This document shows, piece after piece, positions 47,365 through 58,525 of a stretch of 64,000 bases of DNA (within the stretch, counting starts at the first letter, position 1; every line of letters starts with the position of its first letter). Under the pieces are notes generated by a model. The model saw only the letters and a program-made list of their open reading frames with translations, ran no database searches and had not been told where the DNA came from. The translations under genes were made by a program, and so were the position numbers. Source of the DNA: Talinum fruticosum (taxonomy: Eukaryota > Streptophyta > Magnoliopsida > Caryophyllales > Talinaceae). The stretch covers positions 8,423,001 to 8,487,000 of the forward strand of contig JAITYX010000010.1 in assembly GCA_021018815.1 (NCBI GenBank). Reading direction: 5' to 3'.

Positions 47365-47584
47365 TGCAACAATAAGAATTCTTGAAGTTATGTTTCCTAC
47401 ATGAAAAATAATAAAGGTTTTACAATATGGTAAATAATTCATTAATACAAAAAGAATGGATAAGTTTAACGTTTTTAAAAATATTTATTGAACAAATCGA
47501 TTCATACTCGACCATCTTCAACATATAACTCAATATGCATAAACACACCTCTCTTTTAACTTTATCCTCTTTCATACGCTTAAT

Positions 47585-48390
47585 AACTATATATCTCCGT
47601 AATGAGTTTAGATATCTTAACTTTTATATATGTGTAAGAGGGAGAAAGCATGTTGTTTCAAGTAAATATATGTTAGATATACGACTTACGATCAGTTTGA
47701 GACATGTTTGGTGTATGCTTCGAAGAAGCATATAATTGATAATTGATCAAAGTTGAGGTGTAGAAGAAACTTATTTTTTATGAAATAAAATGGCATATAC
47801 TGATTAAACTGAATATAAGAAAATCTAGCTTATATGTTGAAGAGCTAGTATGATATGTCTTTAAACCTAATTTCTATCAAAGTAGGTGGCCAATGTTTAA
47901 CATCACGTGGTTAAAACTTATATTCATCAAATAGTTCACGTAGCAGAAAGTTATTATGCTCAATAGTATAATTAATAGTTTTTTAATAATTCTTAATTAG
48001 GAGTTCAGAGATCACATATAAAGAGTTAGACTTGTTTCTGAATAAAAAGAAAAAAACCTACAACTTAGATTTAAACTTGATACTGACGTACAAAGAATAT
48101 AATACAACCATATAGGAGGAAAAAATTAATTTTTGTAATTATTTTGACTTTTGTGTAAATTGTAAATTTACATGAGGATCTAGTTCTTGTCATACATAAA
48201 ACCCAATGGTAACATAAAGACAATTAAGATTTGGAAAGCTTTACTTTTTGGGGGGAATTGGGGCCTTTCTCTCTTTGTCAAACACTTAATATGGTCCCAT
48301 TGATATTACATGAAACAACATGCTTTCTCCCTCTTACACATATAAAAGTTAAGAAATTTGACCTTAGATATGCGTAATGTAATGAGCTTT
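47585..48390. repeat. inverted repeat, arms of about 75-80 bp
   Basis: Left arm 47600-47668 (TAACTTTTATATATGTGTAA then GAGGGAGAAAGCATGTTGTTTC) and right arm 48308-48375 (GAAACAACATGCTTTCTCCC then TCTTACACATATAAAAGTTA). The spacer is about 640 bp without a gene. Could be a small TIR element or hairpin-forming MITE; no clear target duplication seen. Confidence 0.75.
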
Positions 48391-49360
48391 TTCGATTGGC
48401 TGGAAAATAAAAACCCCAAAAGAAGTGGGTAGTATGCTTTTATCAAAGTATCAAATGGGCCACCTTTTGAAATTTTCAAGTGGGTATTACACTCTAAAAC
48501 AACGTTTGAAATTTTCATCTCAAAATTCAAATGAAACAAAGATAAATAAATGAGCCTACATAAGAATGAACGAGACAACATCATAATGCAACTTGAGAAA
48601 GATATAAAAGCTACAAATCAGCAGGTTTAACATTACCTCCTCCATATAATAAGAGACAAAAATCCATTGTTAAAACTAGAAGCTAAAACTAGTATACATT
48701 ATTCAAAGATTGGGGACACCCTTTCAAGTTAGAAGATACGATCATTAATTGGTTGCCCTCTATAAACTCAAGACTCCAGAACCCATCAATATTTTTGGGG
48801 GTGTATTTTTGGTTCTTATCATCAGTCTTATTTCTGGGGCAAATATCGGACCAAATCGGAGCAAAACTTCACCTGGAGTAATGATAGTAGGTTTAAGATG
48901 GAGAAAAAGGCAAGTAGTTAAGGACACCGGGTAGAATTGAGTAATAATGAGCCTGTCTATACTATCATCAACTCTTGGCATTGAGTTTCTCTAAAGGATC
49001 TTGTTCAACAGCCACTGGATTTGCCTTACCTTTTGAAATGGACCCGATCTTGGCAGCATTTAGATTTAATCACCTAAAGCTAAAGACCACTTTATCTAAA
49101 CTTGTATTTTTTCCTTTTTTGAATGGGATGCACTACATACTATCCATTGAAAATAAAATACTAATCCCTACCCTCCTCATATCCATTCTTATGCTGCAAA
49201 AACTCAACTTCCTAAAACGATCCAAATAAATAAGCAAACAATACGCACAAATACACACTTGAGAATTCATGTACAAGTGTTAAAGCCGATACTAAACCCA
49301 AGTACTAATAAGAGAATTCAGTGCGATTTACTTGAGAATTCATGTACAAAACTTGGAAAA
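48391..49360. other. inner CACTA interior, no gene seen
   Basis: AT-rich, with scattered short ORFs of no recognisable family. Confidence 0.45.
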
Positions 49361-49369
49361 CCTACCCAA

Positions 49370-49985
49370 TTCGGATTCGGACAGTAAGAAGGAGGGATGG
49401 AGGAAGTTACCTGCCGGTGGAGGATTCGCCCGCCGTGGAGTCATTAGATGCTTGCTGGTGTCTCCAGCCACATTGAAGCCGAAGGTCAAAGTTCCGTGGA
49501 GTCGCAATCAAATCGAGACGGATGAGGGAAGGAAGGGGAGGGATAGAGGTAATTGCTGCTTGAGGAGTCGTCTGCCGTGGAGTCTTTCGACGCCGGTGGA
49601 GTCTCGGGGCACGCTGCCCGGAAGGTCAAACCATGAGAAAAACTCGATTCAAATCGAGACCGAATAGGAACGAGAGAGATGGAAGGAGGAGGACACACCG
49701 CCACTCGGAGTTGCCGCCTGTCGAGGAATCTCCGGCCACTGTGGAGTCATCGGCCGCGAAAGCGTCGCCGGGCACAATGATGCGTGAAGGTGAGAGCGAG
49801 TGAGAGAAAGAGATATGGAGTGCGAGAGATAGTGTGGGGTACACACCTACCACTATTGTCGCCACCAGCCGCTGAAGCTCTGCTGTGGTGTCGCAGCTGC
49901 AGCGAGCATTGCCGGCCGAATCGAGCCCCGACGATGAGAGCGAGTGAGAGAGAGATGGAGAGCGCGAGAGAGCTGTGAGGATTTG
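49370..49985. other. GC-richer leader-like region of the inner CACTA with degenerate ~150-bp repeats
   Basis: GCCGGTGGAG, GCCGTGGAGTC and CCGGAAGGTCAAA recur at about 49413, 49570 and 49725, and AATCGAGAC at 49513 and 49653. ORFs on both strands are short and overlapping, so I call none. Likely the transcribed leader of a vanished transposase unit lying antisense to the window. Confidence 0.5.
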
Positions 49986-50250
49986 GTGGTGTGGTGTGAA
50001 AGCATTTTAACTCAATAATAGGTAATAAAGTAGCTTAACCAATTTCGTGACCATAATTAAATTATTTTATGGTCACAAAAATAGTCACAAACCTTTAAAA
50101 TTTTTATTTTGTGACTTATTTTAAATTGGTCATAAAAGTAGTCATAAAATGTGACCGAATTTCTTACTATTGATAATTTGGTCATAAATTGTGACCACTT
50201 ATAAGTGGTCACAAAAATGGTCACAAAATCCAGTATTTCTAGTAGTGACT

Positions 50251-51470
50251 ATAACCCGGTAGGTGAGAGCGCAACTCACTTTATGAACTATGTTGGTGCG
50301 GTAACCCGCACACACGTGAACATCAAAAACAAAAATTGGAGCGCGAGTCCCAAATTCGGTTAAACAAAACCTTTGGAATGATATAGAGGTAAATGCACTA
50401 CATCTCAACTTAGAATTGCAACTTATTGTAAATGATTAATATTAATGTGTGTCGTTCTTATATTTCAGAAAAAGTTCAACTTGGACATTGAGGAATCGGA
50501 TATCTCATTGGTGAAACACAAGACCCTTATGTCAACGTCAAAGAAATTTAGAAACTTCAAGTCTTCCATTTCCGCCGTTTGGGTCTACAAGATAAGGGAT
50601 ATCATTGAAGAAGATAGACTCGGGAGGTTTACAACTTCATAACCGAGGAAGAGTTGAAGAATTTTGAAGCATATAACTCCTCTCTAGGATCCAAGGTAAT
50701 TTAATAGTTGTTCTCTTTTTTTTAATAAATCTTATTTACTGATATTTTTTAGAATTTCTTTATAATTTAACATTTCTAATCTTATTTACGAAAATTTTGT
50801 TGTCTTAATTACTTGCGTAGGCACAAGGTGAAGCCAATCGAAAAAGGATTAAGAACAATGTGTCCTCATATGCTATCTCACAGGGGATACCGTAAGGTGG
50901 ATGAGAAGTTGTACAAGCATAAGCTTGAACAACTTCAAAGTGAGTCTCGATGAAAATGCCATCACAGATCTTTTGAAACTCACTAAAGGTAAGGACGAGT
51001 TGTGGGTCGAAGAAAGAAAGAAGAAAGATGGCACCCTCACTTGAACATAAGTACAATCCATTATGCAACGACTCGTGAGTTTTTTACTATTTCTTTATTT
51101 ATTTTGAGAACTTATCGATTTTAAATATATATAAATTGCTTAATATGATAATTTATTTCCTTCTTATATGAGTCTTTGTCACATACCTCGACTTCAAAAG
51201 TCGCCGACACTACCGAGAGGAGGGACACGTTAGCCTTGACCCTAGATAGAGATAAGCATCACGGTCGTGTTCGAGCCATCGGTGAGGGTGACAATACTTG
51301 AGCACTTCGGGGCTAGAAAGAAGTGTCATGTCTCTTTCAGCCAAGTAGATATCGAGGTAATGATTTCTCAAGTGGAGTCTAGATTGTCCGCCGCGATGAA
51401 GCCCCAAATGGTCATCTAAGTGGAGTCCCAAGTGATTGTACAGATAGAAGAGATGTCGGGTTAGATGAAG
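50251..51470 (+). pseudogene. CACTA ORF1-like protein, right part (outer CACTA, copy 1)
   Basis: Continues the exon cut at 21894: VTRTHVNI and a broken WSxxP motif, an intron ending TTTCAG at 50468, an exon with FNLDIEESDISLVKHKTLMS and FRNFKS...AVWVYKIRDIIEEDR, another intron ending near 50819 (GCGTAG), then QGEANRKRIKNN and GGYRKVDEKLY, and an acidic tail. The N-R-x-x-x segment and G-x-VDEKLY belong to the Transposase_24-like family. Stops and frameshifts throughout; the sister copy is at 58526-59880. Confidence 0.65.
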
Positions 51471-51959
51471 GCCTGCCTCACAGCGTACTTCATTAAGATA
51501 GATATCCCGACACCCAACTTGAAAGAGTTACGTCCATTCTCACCCCAAACATTGACGAGCACCCGTTGACAAATTCGAAGTTATGGCCGAGATAATTATG
51601 ATTTGGCTACCTAATTAGAATGCATGTTTTTATTTTGACTAATTATTGGTGTATACTTGTTGAATGAATTGTGTATATACTCGTGGTTGTTTTGGAACTC
51701 GGGTGAATGGCTGTTGAGTAATTAGTTGTTGTTTGGTTTTGGTGTTTCAAATGAGGGTCGTTATCCAGGGAAAATGTCTACTTTTAAGAGGAAACTTTAT
51801 CTGTTTTTTTTTATTTTTTTAGTATCCTAGATAGTTTAAGTATACAAATAAAATGCAGAAAAAATGTTACTTGGCACCATTTATTGAAGGGTAAGTATAC
51901 AAATAACTTAAATGTAGTTTTAATGGTGTTAATAATTACATTTTTATATATGTTATTTG

Positions 51960-52500
51960 TGTTGGTATAGGGCCCACTAAATTCTTGCTACCATATATCC
52001 GAGGAGTAACGTCGTGTACTCGGTTGGATCCTTTGGGTCATCCCGTGAGGAAAGATATCAAAACAATACTCAACTTGTGAGTTCATTACTTTACTCATTT
52101 TCTACTTTTTTGTTAAGTATTCTTTTCAATTGTTTGTTAATATATGCCTTTATGATACAACAATACATGATCTTTTCATTTGAATTTTATTTTCAACCGA
52201 TTGAAAAATAGTGCTCTTGAAATGTATTATTGTTTGGGAGGCTCGAGAGGCCCACATAGGAAATCAACCCAATTGTTGTCCCTATTAAGGCGAGGTTCTC
52301 TTCCTTAGCGTTAAATTAGGTTTCATTTGAAATTACTTCCTATATAACTACTAATTAATTCTCCATGTGTCGAAAATCTTTGATTTATTGTAGTGCCACA
52401 AACAAAGAGGAACGTGGAGTTTGACTTCTAGATTTTCCACTACATAAAAGAGATTGTGACCCAACTAAATTTCGATGATCACAAATCTAATCTTAAAGAG
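51960..52500 (+). pseudogene. Ulp1-like (C48) peptidase remnant in the outer CACTA
   Basis: Frames near 52010-52080 read LDPLGHPVRKDIKTIL, and 52395-52490 read VEFDF-x-IFHYIKEIVTQLNF. These resemble the LDSL...DLK strand and the ECGYYVMRYMKEIV C-terminus of the SUMO-protease-like domain carried by many plant CACTA elements. The catalytic Cys region is not preserved (the CG of ECG reads FD). The sister copy is at 60400-60910. Weak but consistent in order and spacing. Confidence 0.45.
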
Positions 52501-53226
52501 GTATTTGTACTTGCACTTGTATTTGTTTATGAAAATTTAATATATATTGTTATGTTCTTTTCAACTTAATTAGTACTTGCACTTGACGTAATTATATTAC
52601 TTTTACATCATTTGTCACAAGTATTTCCCGAGAAAGAAGCCCCCACTACCTGTATACAAGTTGTGTTAGACGATCTAAGGCAGGGTTGGGTGTAGTTTGT
52701 GTATAACAAGTATAAAGACACTTACATAGGTATATATTTAGACATGATTTTTTCTTTATTATTTGATCGAGTAAATTTTATGCTTTTTTAATTATATGCA
52801 TACATTAATACTATTGTGTGAAACGTATGTGATGCTATTGGTTGTATATATTTTGGAATAATATTCTGGTTGTACATATTCTGAAATAGTTTATGTATGT
52901 CGTGTAAATGGTTATATGTACAACCAAAATTTATAAAAACAAAAGAATATTTTAAAAAATTTAGACCTTTTACTATGGTTCTTTGGCAAGAACCATAGTA
53001 ATAGGTGTGAAAATAACCTATTACTATTGTTTTTAGGTAAAAACTATATAGTGGTCACCCAATTTGGTTTAAAAGGGGAATTTGGGCCCAAACCTATTAT
53101 TACGATTCTGGAGAAAGAACCGTACGTAGTAATAAATTAACCTATAACTACGGTTTTGTATCCGAACCGTTGTAATATGTTATATTTTACTACGATTGCT
53201 CAAATAAACTGTAGTAATAGGTTCTC

Positions 53227-53255
53227 TTTTACTACGGTTGAGAACCGTAGTAAAA
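53227..53255. repeat. perfect palindrome in CACTA subterminal array
   Basis: TTTTACTACGGTT, three loop bases GAG, then AACCGTAGTAAAA. The same palindrome recurs at 61647-61675. Subterminal inverted words of this kind are transposase-binding sites in CACTA elements. Confidence 0.85.
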
Positions 53256-53352
53256 GATACATATCTACTACTATGCTAGCATACACAATGCTCAATAACC
53301 GTAATAAAAGGTTTTTGAATCGCAGTAAAAGTTAGTTCATGTTGTAGTAGTG

Positions 53353-54258
53353 AAAACATGAATTAAGTGTGTTGGATTATACTATATGATTAAATATTAG
53401 CAAATGAAATTATTAAAAAGTAATTCTTTGTGAAAATGGATGGACCACTCTAGATTAATGGAAAGTACATCTATATATATAGGTTGGCCAGAAAAACAGA
53501 AAGAACAAACTACTCAATGTCTTATTGTAAAACAGATTTTTAGACAAAAAAGTCTTTAATCTTTGGACTTTATTTATTTTTCCTAAACTATCTCCGTATC
53601 TACCGGTGTCACTTATCTACATTAAAAAGCATTACTATATCCCTTTATTTAAATTCCCACCAATCTATTACAACGTTTAAGTAGTATACTAATGTGTTTT
53701 AATGTAGAGCGACACCGATAGGTACAAAAATAATTTAGAGATAAATTTAAATAAAGTCTAAAGTTTTGGGACTTTTTGCCTAAAAACACTTTTTCTTAAA
53801 AATTTAGTATATTTTTAAAAATTAAAAAAATAATAATATAATTGAATAGTAGAAGGGTACAATGCTACCACTCATTAATTACGTAAAATCACATTTTCAG
53901 CGATAATTTTTCATGATTGTAGCCGACGAAGTTAGGGTGGCATTTGTAGCTAACAAATAATACAACTTCACAATCGTCAATTAATTGTACATTACCTATT
54001 AAAATCTTTGTGATATTAAAACATATAATGCATCAATTTGCTCTAAAAATGTATTTTGTTGCAAAACATATATTATCAAACAAAAAAAAATGAAAAAACG
54101 GGCAAGTGACCAAGTAATAGTAGAAAAGAGCCGATAAACCATTATTCAAACAAGATAATAAGTAACAGATCACATACATAAGCATGCTTGTAAGCAAGCT
54201 GATAGATAATTAATGGCAAATTTAGTATATGCCATTGTTAATCGGCTCAGATTTTACT
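53353..54258. other. 3' flank of PLAT gene 3 (duplicated at 61772-62722)
   Basis: AT-rich, no gene. Matches 61772-62722 at roughly 96% by eye apart from small indels, so it is part of the tandem duplication. Confidence 0.7.
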
Positions 54259-55172
54259 TCAGGCAACGACATACTGACGAAGAAGGGTGTCCTGAGCTTG
54301 AGATTGATCAACATCGTCTAATTTTATGGGGCATCTATTAATTGTGACAGTGGCTCCCCTGTCTACCCATTGATAGAAAGGAAATCGAGTATAGGATTGC
54401 CGAACACCCGCCTGATCAAAGGCTTCCACGTCAATATAATCGACGAGCCAACGAGGACGAGCCCCACCGTTGTCATGACCTATCAGTATTTGACAAGGAG
54501 TGTAACACTCTTGTCTAGTAGTGATAGTGAAATGGTCAAGGCTACCTCTTCCAAAGTAACCGTAGTTTGGCCCATTATCTCCGAACTGTGAAAGGTCAAG
54601 TACATTGATAAAGCATTCGTGTTGAGCCCGGCATAAAGTTAACCTTATTCTAGCAGTCGACCCTGCATTAACTCGGTTTGTAGTTTGAGTTGTGATTCTG
54701 TATCTGCATCCAAACTGTTGTCCCTGCACATACATATAAATTTTTATGTGAGATAATTGTATACAGAACATTGTATTAGTTATTGTGTACATATATGTAC
54801 AACTACTTGACGTATCTATATGTTTAATAATTCATATTTAAGGTTTACTTTAAGCACCGATTAAAAACAAGTTACGTAAATGTACTGGTACTCACACATA
54901 CCCTTCTAATAATACACCTATCAAATTAAAGTCTTCGATGACAATCATTAGGTGAAAACACCATAAACTTCACATACAAAATTCCGGAAATAGTTTTTTT
55001 TTTTTTTTTGAAAAATGGGTCAATGCCTGTAACACCACGAAACCGAACATATGCACGCATATATATAAGAGGCGTAGAGTGACAAAATTAAATGTACCGA
55101 GGAAGGAGACATGAAAGTCGTTATAAGCAACAACACCATGCAAACCCAAACATGGTTTCCTTGCTTCTCCAT
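54259..55172 (-). CDS. PLAT-domain secreted protein (gene 3), two exons
   Basis: On the minus strand exon 1 is 55172-55098 (25 codons) and exon 2 is 54723-54259 (TGA stop), with a GT-AG intron of 374 bp, giving 179 residues. Residues 1-25 form a signal peptide (MEKQGNHVWVCMVLLLITTF), aligned with MEMQANHLSFCIVFILIMSF of gene 2. The PLAT domain has cysteines at 31, 56, 62, 98, 102 and 156 in the conserved spacing. GPNYGYFGRGSLDHF (76-90) and the GHDN loop (107-110) match the family, and WVD closes the last strand. The domain is Arg-rich, unlike gene 2. A TATA-like box lies about 100 bases upstream of the ATG. Secreted or ER-lumenal; ligand unknown. It has a near-identical partner at 62723-63641. 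The longer ORF reaching 54792 reads into the intron and is not the start. Confidence 0.92.
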
Positions 55173-55270
55173 GGCACCATCAAAAGCGAGTAGTTGAGCA
55201 GCAACAGTAGTCGAGCTTATCTATGAAAGCTTGATTTAGTTTCTGTGAGTTGGTGCTCGGAACAGCTCCT

Positions 55271-55278
55271 ATTTGTAG
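55271..55278 (-). promoter_or_regulatory. TATA-like box of PLAT gene 3
   Basis: The minus strand reads CTACAAAT, within GTCTACAAATAGGAGCTGTT, aligned with GTCTATAAATAGCAGCTCC of gene 2. About 100 bases upstream of the ATG at 55172. Confidence 0.55.
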
Positions 55279-55499
55279 ACATTGAAAAACGAGGCCAATT
55301 TGTCTGTGGGGAGATGATGAAAGCGAAAAGACACAAAGAAGACAATGGGTTGCAAGATTTGACGCAAGGTGGGCATCGACGTAATTGATTGCCATTGCCG
55401 ACGAAAAAAAAATGAATTGAAATAAAGTCTTATTGAAATATTCTATTTAGTTGCAAGTATTGCAACAAGAAATTATACGTAAATATAAAATATTGTATA

Positions 55500-56600
55500 T
55501 ATTTATATAATGTTTATATTTAGTAATAATGCGTATTAAAATAGAACAATTTTTTTTATTATTTGTTTATGAAATTTACTTTGATTAAATTACAAATTTG
55601 TATGTTTTTATAGTGTCAAATTGCATTGTTTACTATTGTAGTAGTCATCTTTGATAATTTTTATTTTATGTTTGATATTTATGAATTTTTTTATAACTTA
55701 GATATAGAAATTTTTATGAACAGTAGAATATATATTTGGCTACTGATTTACAATGGTCAATAGGGGAAAAAATAATAGGCCGTTGGAGAGCAATAATTTT
55801 CACACAACCAAGTAATAAAGAATTTTGAACAGGCTTTAAAAAGGGTAACATAATTTGTGAACGGTTAGTTGAGAATATATTAATTTTAAATTTATAAAAT
55901 ATTTTTATTAATGACAAAATAAATTTATACCAAATTAAATATTCATATTTATAAAATAATTTATTAAAATAATTGTAAACAAATAAATTTTTAGGAGTGA
56001 AAAATATATGTATATATAAGGAGATGTAAGGAATATAAAGTTTTATATGAGTTGTAAATTGTTTATATATATTAAAGTTATGTGCATTAAAATAAAACAA
56101 CATGTTTTGGTTTATTTGTTTATGAATTTTACCCAAATTAAATTATAAAATAATATATTTGTAATGTCAAATGTATTATTATAATTGTAGTTATGTTTGA
56201 TTTTCTTTTATTTTTTTATTTTCATAAAAAAGAAAATTATATTTGATATTTATGAAAAATTATAGTAGAATATTTATTTATATTTATCACAATGATCAAT
56301 AGGAAAAAATAATAGTTTATTGGAGATAAATTATTTTATTACAACCAAGTAATAAAGAATTTAAAAAGATTAAGAAAAGACAAAAAACTTGCATAAAATG
56401 TTAGTTGAGAACATATTAATTTTAAACTTGCAATATATTTCATTAATGTCAGAAAAATAAATAAACAACAAATTAAATTTTTTTGTAAACTAATTATGAA
56501 GACAATTATGAACATATAAATTTTGAGAGTGAAAAATATATGTAATTATAGGGAGTTATGAGTAGTTGCAATAAATTATAAAATTTTAAGTTAAAACTAA
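55500..56600. repeat. diverged ~0.55-kb tandem duplication upstream of PLAT gene 3
   Basis: Words recur with a period of about 530-550: TATTAAAATAGAACA at 55535 and CATTAAAATAAAACA at 56085; CAACCAAGTAATAAAGAATT at 55805 and 56342; GTGAAAAATATATGTA at 55997 and 56529. Very AT-rich and non-coding. The first unit also starts again at the right edge of the window (63890 on), upstream of gene 4. Confidence 0.7.
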
Positions 56601-56770
56601 ATAAAACAGTGTTATAGCAGTCAAACAATAAAGCTGCAGGCACAGAACCAAAAATATCTTCATGTAATAACTACAATTGATAACAAATTTTTTTGGGAAA
56701 GAATAACAACTTTTATTAATATGAATTTTTATTTAAACATAATTTGAGGAGATTTAAAATAGATAATATT

Positions 56771-57160
56771 TGTCTTTCTAATGTGTTTGTATATTCAATT
56801 AATTTCTCATTAATACTTTATTTGTGTGTTTTTCTAACAAATAGTTTAACTGATAGCTTGAATTATTTTCTTTGTTTTTATATGTGTCTTTCAAATGTGC
56901 TTGTCTATTCAATCAATTGCTCATTAATACTATATTTGTGTGTTTTTTCTAACAAATATTTTGATTGATAGCTTGAATTGTTTTCTTTTGTTTTTATATG
57001 TGTCTTTCTAATGTGCTTGTATATTCAATCAATTCCTCATTAATGCTATATTTGTGTGTTTTTTCTAACAGATATTTTGATTGATAGCTTGAATAGTTTT
57101 CTTTTGGTTTTTATATGTTTCTTTCTAATGTGCTTGTATATATTCAATCAATTCCTCGAT
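56771..57160. repeat. ~116-bp tandem repeat, four copies
   Basis: GTCTTTCTAATGTGTTTGTA (56772), GTCTTTCAAATGTGCTTGTC (56886), GTCTTTCTAATGTGCTTGTA (57002) and a TTTCTTTCTAATGTGC copy (57118). Each is followed by TATTCAATCAATT, CTAACA-x-ATA and TTGATAGCTTGAAT. The Leu/Phe/Ser-rich ORF across it reflects the repeat only. Confidence 0.88.
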
Positions 57161-57299
57161 TATGTTTTAGGTTATGTGTTTTAGGATGTTTTTGGTATTG
57201 AGTTATGTTTTATATAGTGTATTCGCAGACCAATGGTATTCAAAGGAATTAATACATATCAATTCGAGTTTGTTGTTACTATATATTAGTGATCAATAA

Positions 57300-57715
57300 T
57301 TTATTACATTATTTTAAAGATAATTGGTAAAATTAAATATTTAGGTTATCCATAATATTATTAACGATGAAAATGTTAATCGTTAAAGAAATAACGATGA
57401 ACCAAATTGGTTGTTAATGATCATGATTTTAATTTTTGTATTTATAGTTCTTTTAAATCTATGACGAACAATTTTGTCATTAATGATATGTAGTTCATCG
57501 TTATTCAATCAAATAATTACGATGACATCTTGTTTCATCGTTAGTTTAAATGAAGATGAAAATTTTAAAGTCATTGTTAAAAGTATTAACGAGGGAACCA
57601 ATAACGATGACTCGACGACCAAAATTTTTTGGTCGTTAATCACTTTTAACGACGATAAAATGTACTTTTAACGACCAATTTATTATTTGTTGTTAGAACC
57701 CTTTTTCTAGTAGTG
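57300..57715. mobile_element. orphan right end of a CACTA element (AACGACC family)
   Basis: AACGATGA/TCATCGTTA and AACGACC words crowd 57360-57690, and the segment ends CCCTTTTTCTAGTAGTG at 57715, a canonical CACTA right terminus. No matching left end is visible in the window. The next base begins sequence homologous to 20942 inside the outer CACTA. Confidence 0.65.
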
Positions 57716-58525
57716 TATATCTACTCTATGCTCACCGCTTTACTCTCGTCTCTCGCTCTCACCTCTTGTCATCATCGTTGCCGCTCCCTCTCGCACACTC
57801 TCGTCGTCGCTTCTACCAGTATGCAACTTCTCTCTCTTATTTTTTACTTTTTTCTTTCGTAGTTTAGTGTTTCACTAATATGTTGTCCTCGCTCACTCTA
57901 TTTCATAACTTAGGGTTTAGGGTTTAGAGAAATTGGAAAATAGGGTTTAGGGTTTCAACGAGTAGCATGCTAAATAGGGTTTAGGGTTTCAACAAGTAGC
58001 ATGCTAAACAAGTATGACTTATATATTGTAACTTATATACTATGTATATATAATTGTTTTCGCTTTTCTTCTTTGTTCTTTTTTCTAAGCATAACTTCAT
58101 GCTGTAAGTTATATAATATATAGATTTAAAGAAAAATTGTATACTATTGTGCAAAATGTGTTACGATAATGAGGGAAGACTATTGTCTAATTAGGTTCAT
58201 AAAATTTAATTATTAAAGACCTTCGAGTAGATAATTACTCGGCGTGTGATCTGTTGAGTAATTAGTTGTTGTTTGTTTTTGTCTGTTTCGGATAAGGGTC
58301 ATTATCCCAGAAAAAGGTATACTTTAAAGGGAAATTCTGTTCATTTTTTTTCAAGATTCTTGATATTTTAAATTGTCTCTCAAGGTCTAGAACTAGAATG
58401 ATTCCTTGACCCTTTGGTTTGTAACTTTTATTGTTATAAATGTCTTATTCTAAAAATATTTCATTTTAATTATGTTATTCTAATTAAATTGTGTTGTTCT
58501 AATTAAATTGTGGCATTATAAAAAT

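Larger units (their letters stand above)
21895..50247 (+). mobile_element. inner CACTA transposon, TSD ACT, 28.35 kb with its cargo
   Basis: Left end CACTACTAGAAACACTGGAT; the reverse complement of the right end is CACTACTAGAAATACTGGAT, and both continue TTTTGTGACC. ACT at 21892-21894 and 50248-50250 is the 3-bp duplication CACTA elements make. Deleting the block joins ATTCGATAGGC-ACT-ATAACCCGG, which the paralogous site at 58610-58640 shows uninterrupted (ATTCGACAGGCGCTATAAACCGG). TTTGTGACCG words crowd 21900-22440 and 50050-50230. No transposase of its own is visible, so it is non-autonomous. Its own DNA is 21895-23014 plus 47007-50247; the rest is a pararetrovirus and an Athila element. 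Confidence 0.92.
20549..53352 (+). mobile_element. outer CACTA transposon, TSD AAA, carrying a 28-kb nested insertion
   Basis: Left terminus TACTACTACATATATAATCT (first C changed to T) is preceded by AAA at 20546-20548. The right terminus ends GTTGTAGTAGTG at 53352, followed by AAA. Both ends carry TTACTACGG/CCGTAGTAA subterminal arrays (20570-20790 and 52970-53340). The element proper is only 20549-21894 plus 50251-53352, about 4.4 kb. It holds a CT-rich leader, an intron with TTTAGGG repeats, ORF1-like exons and a Ulp1-like remnant, but no TNP2. A second copy of the same insertion, with the same right junction and AAA, lies at 57716-61771. Confidence 0.85.

Noticed and set aside
54370..54591. 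Plus-strand 73-codon ORF opposite PLAT gene 3 (and 62834-63055 opposite gene 4)
   Set aside because: Exact antisense shadow of the PLAT exon, conserved only because the sense strand is.
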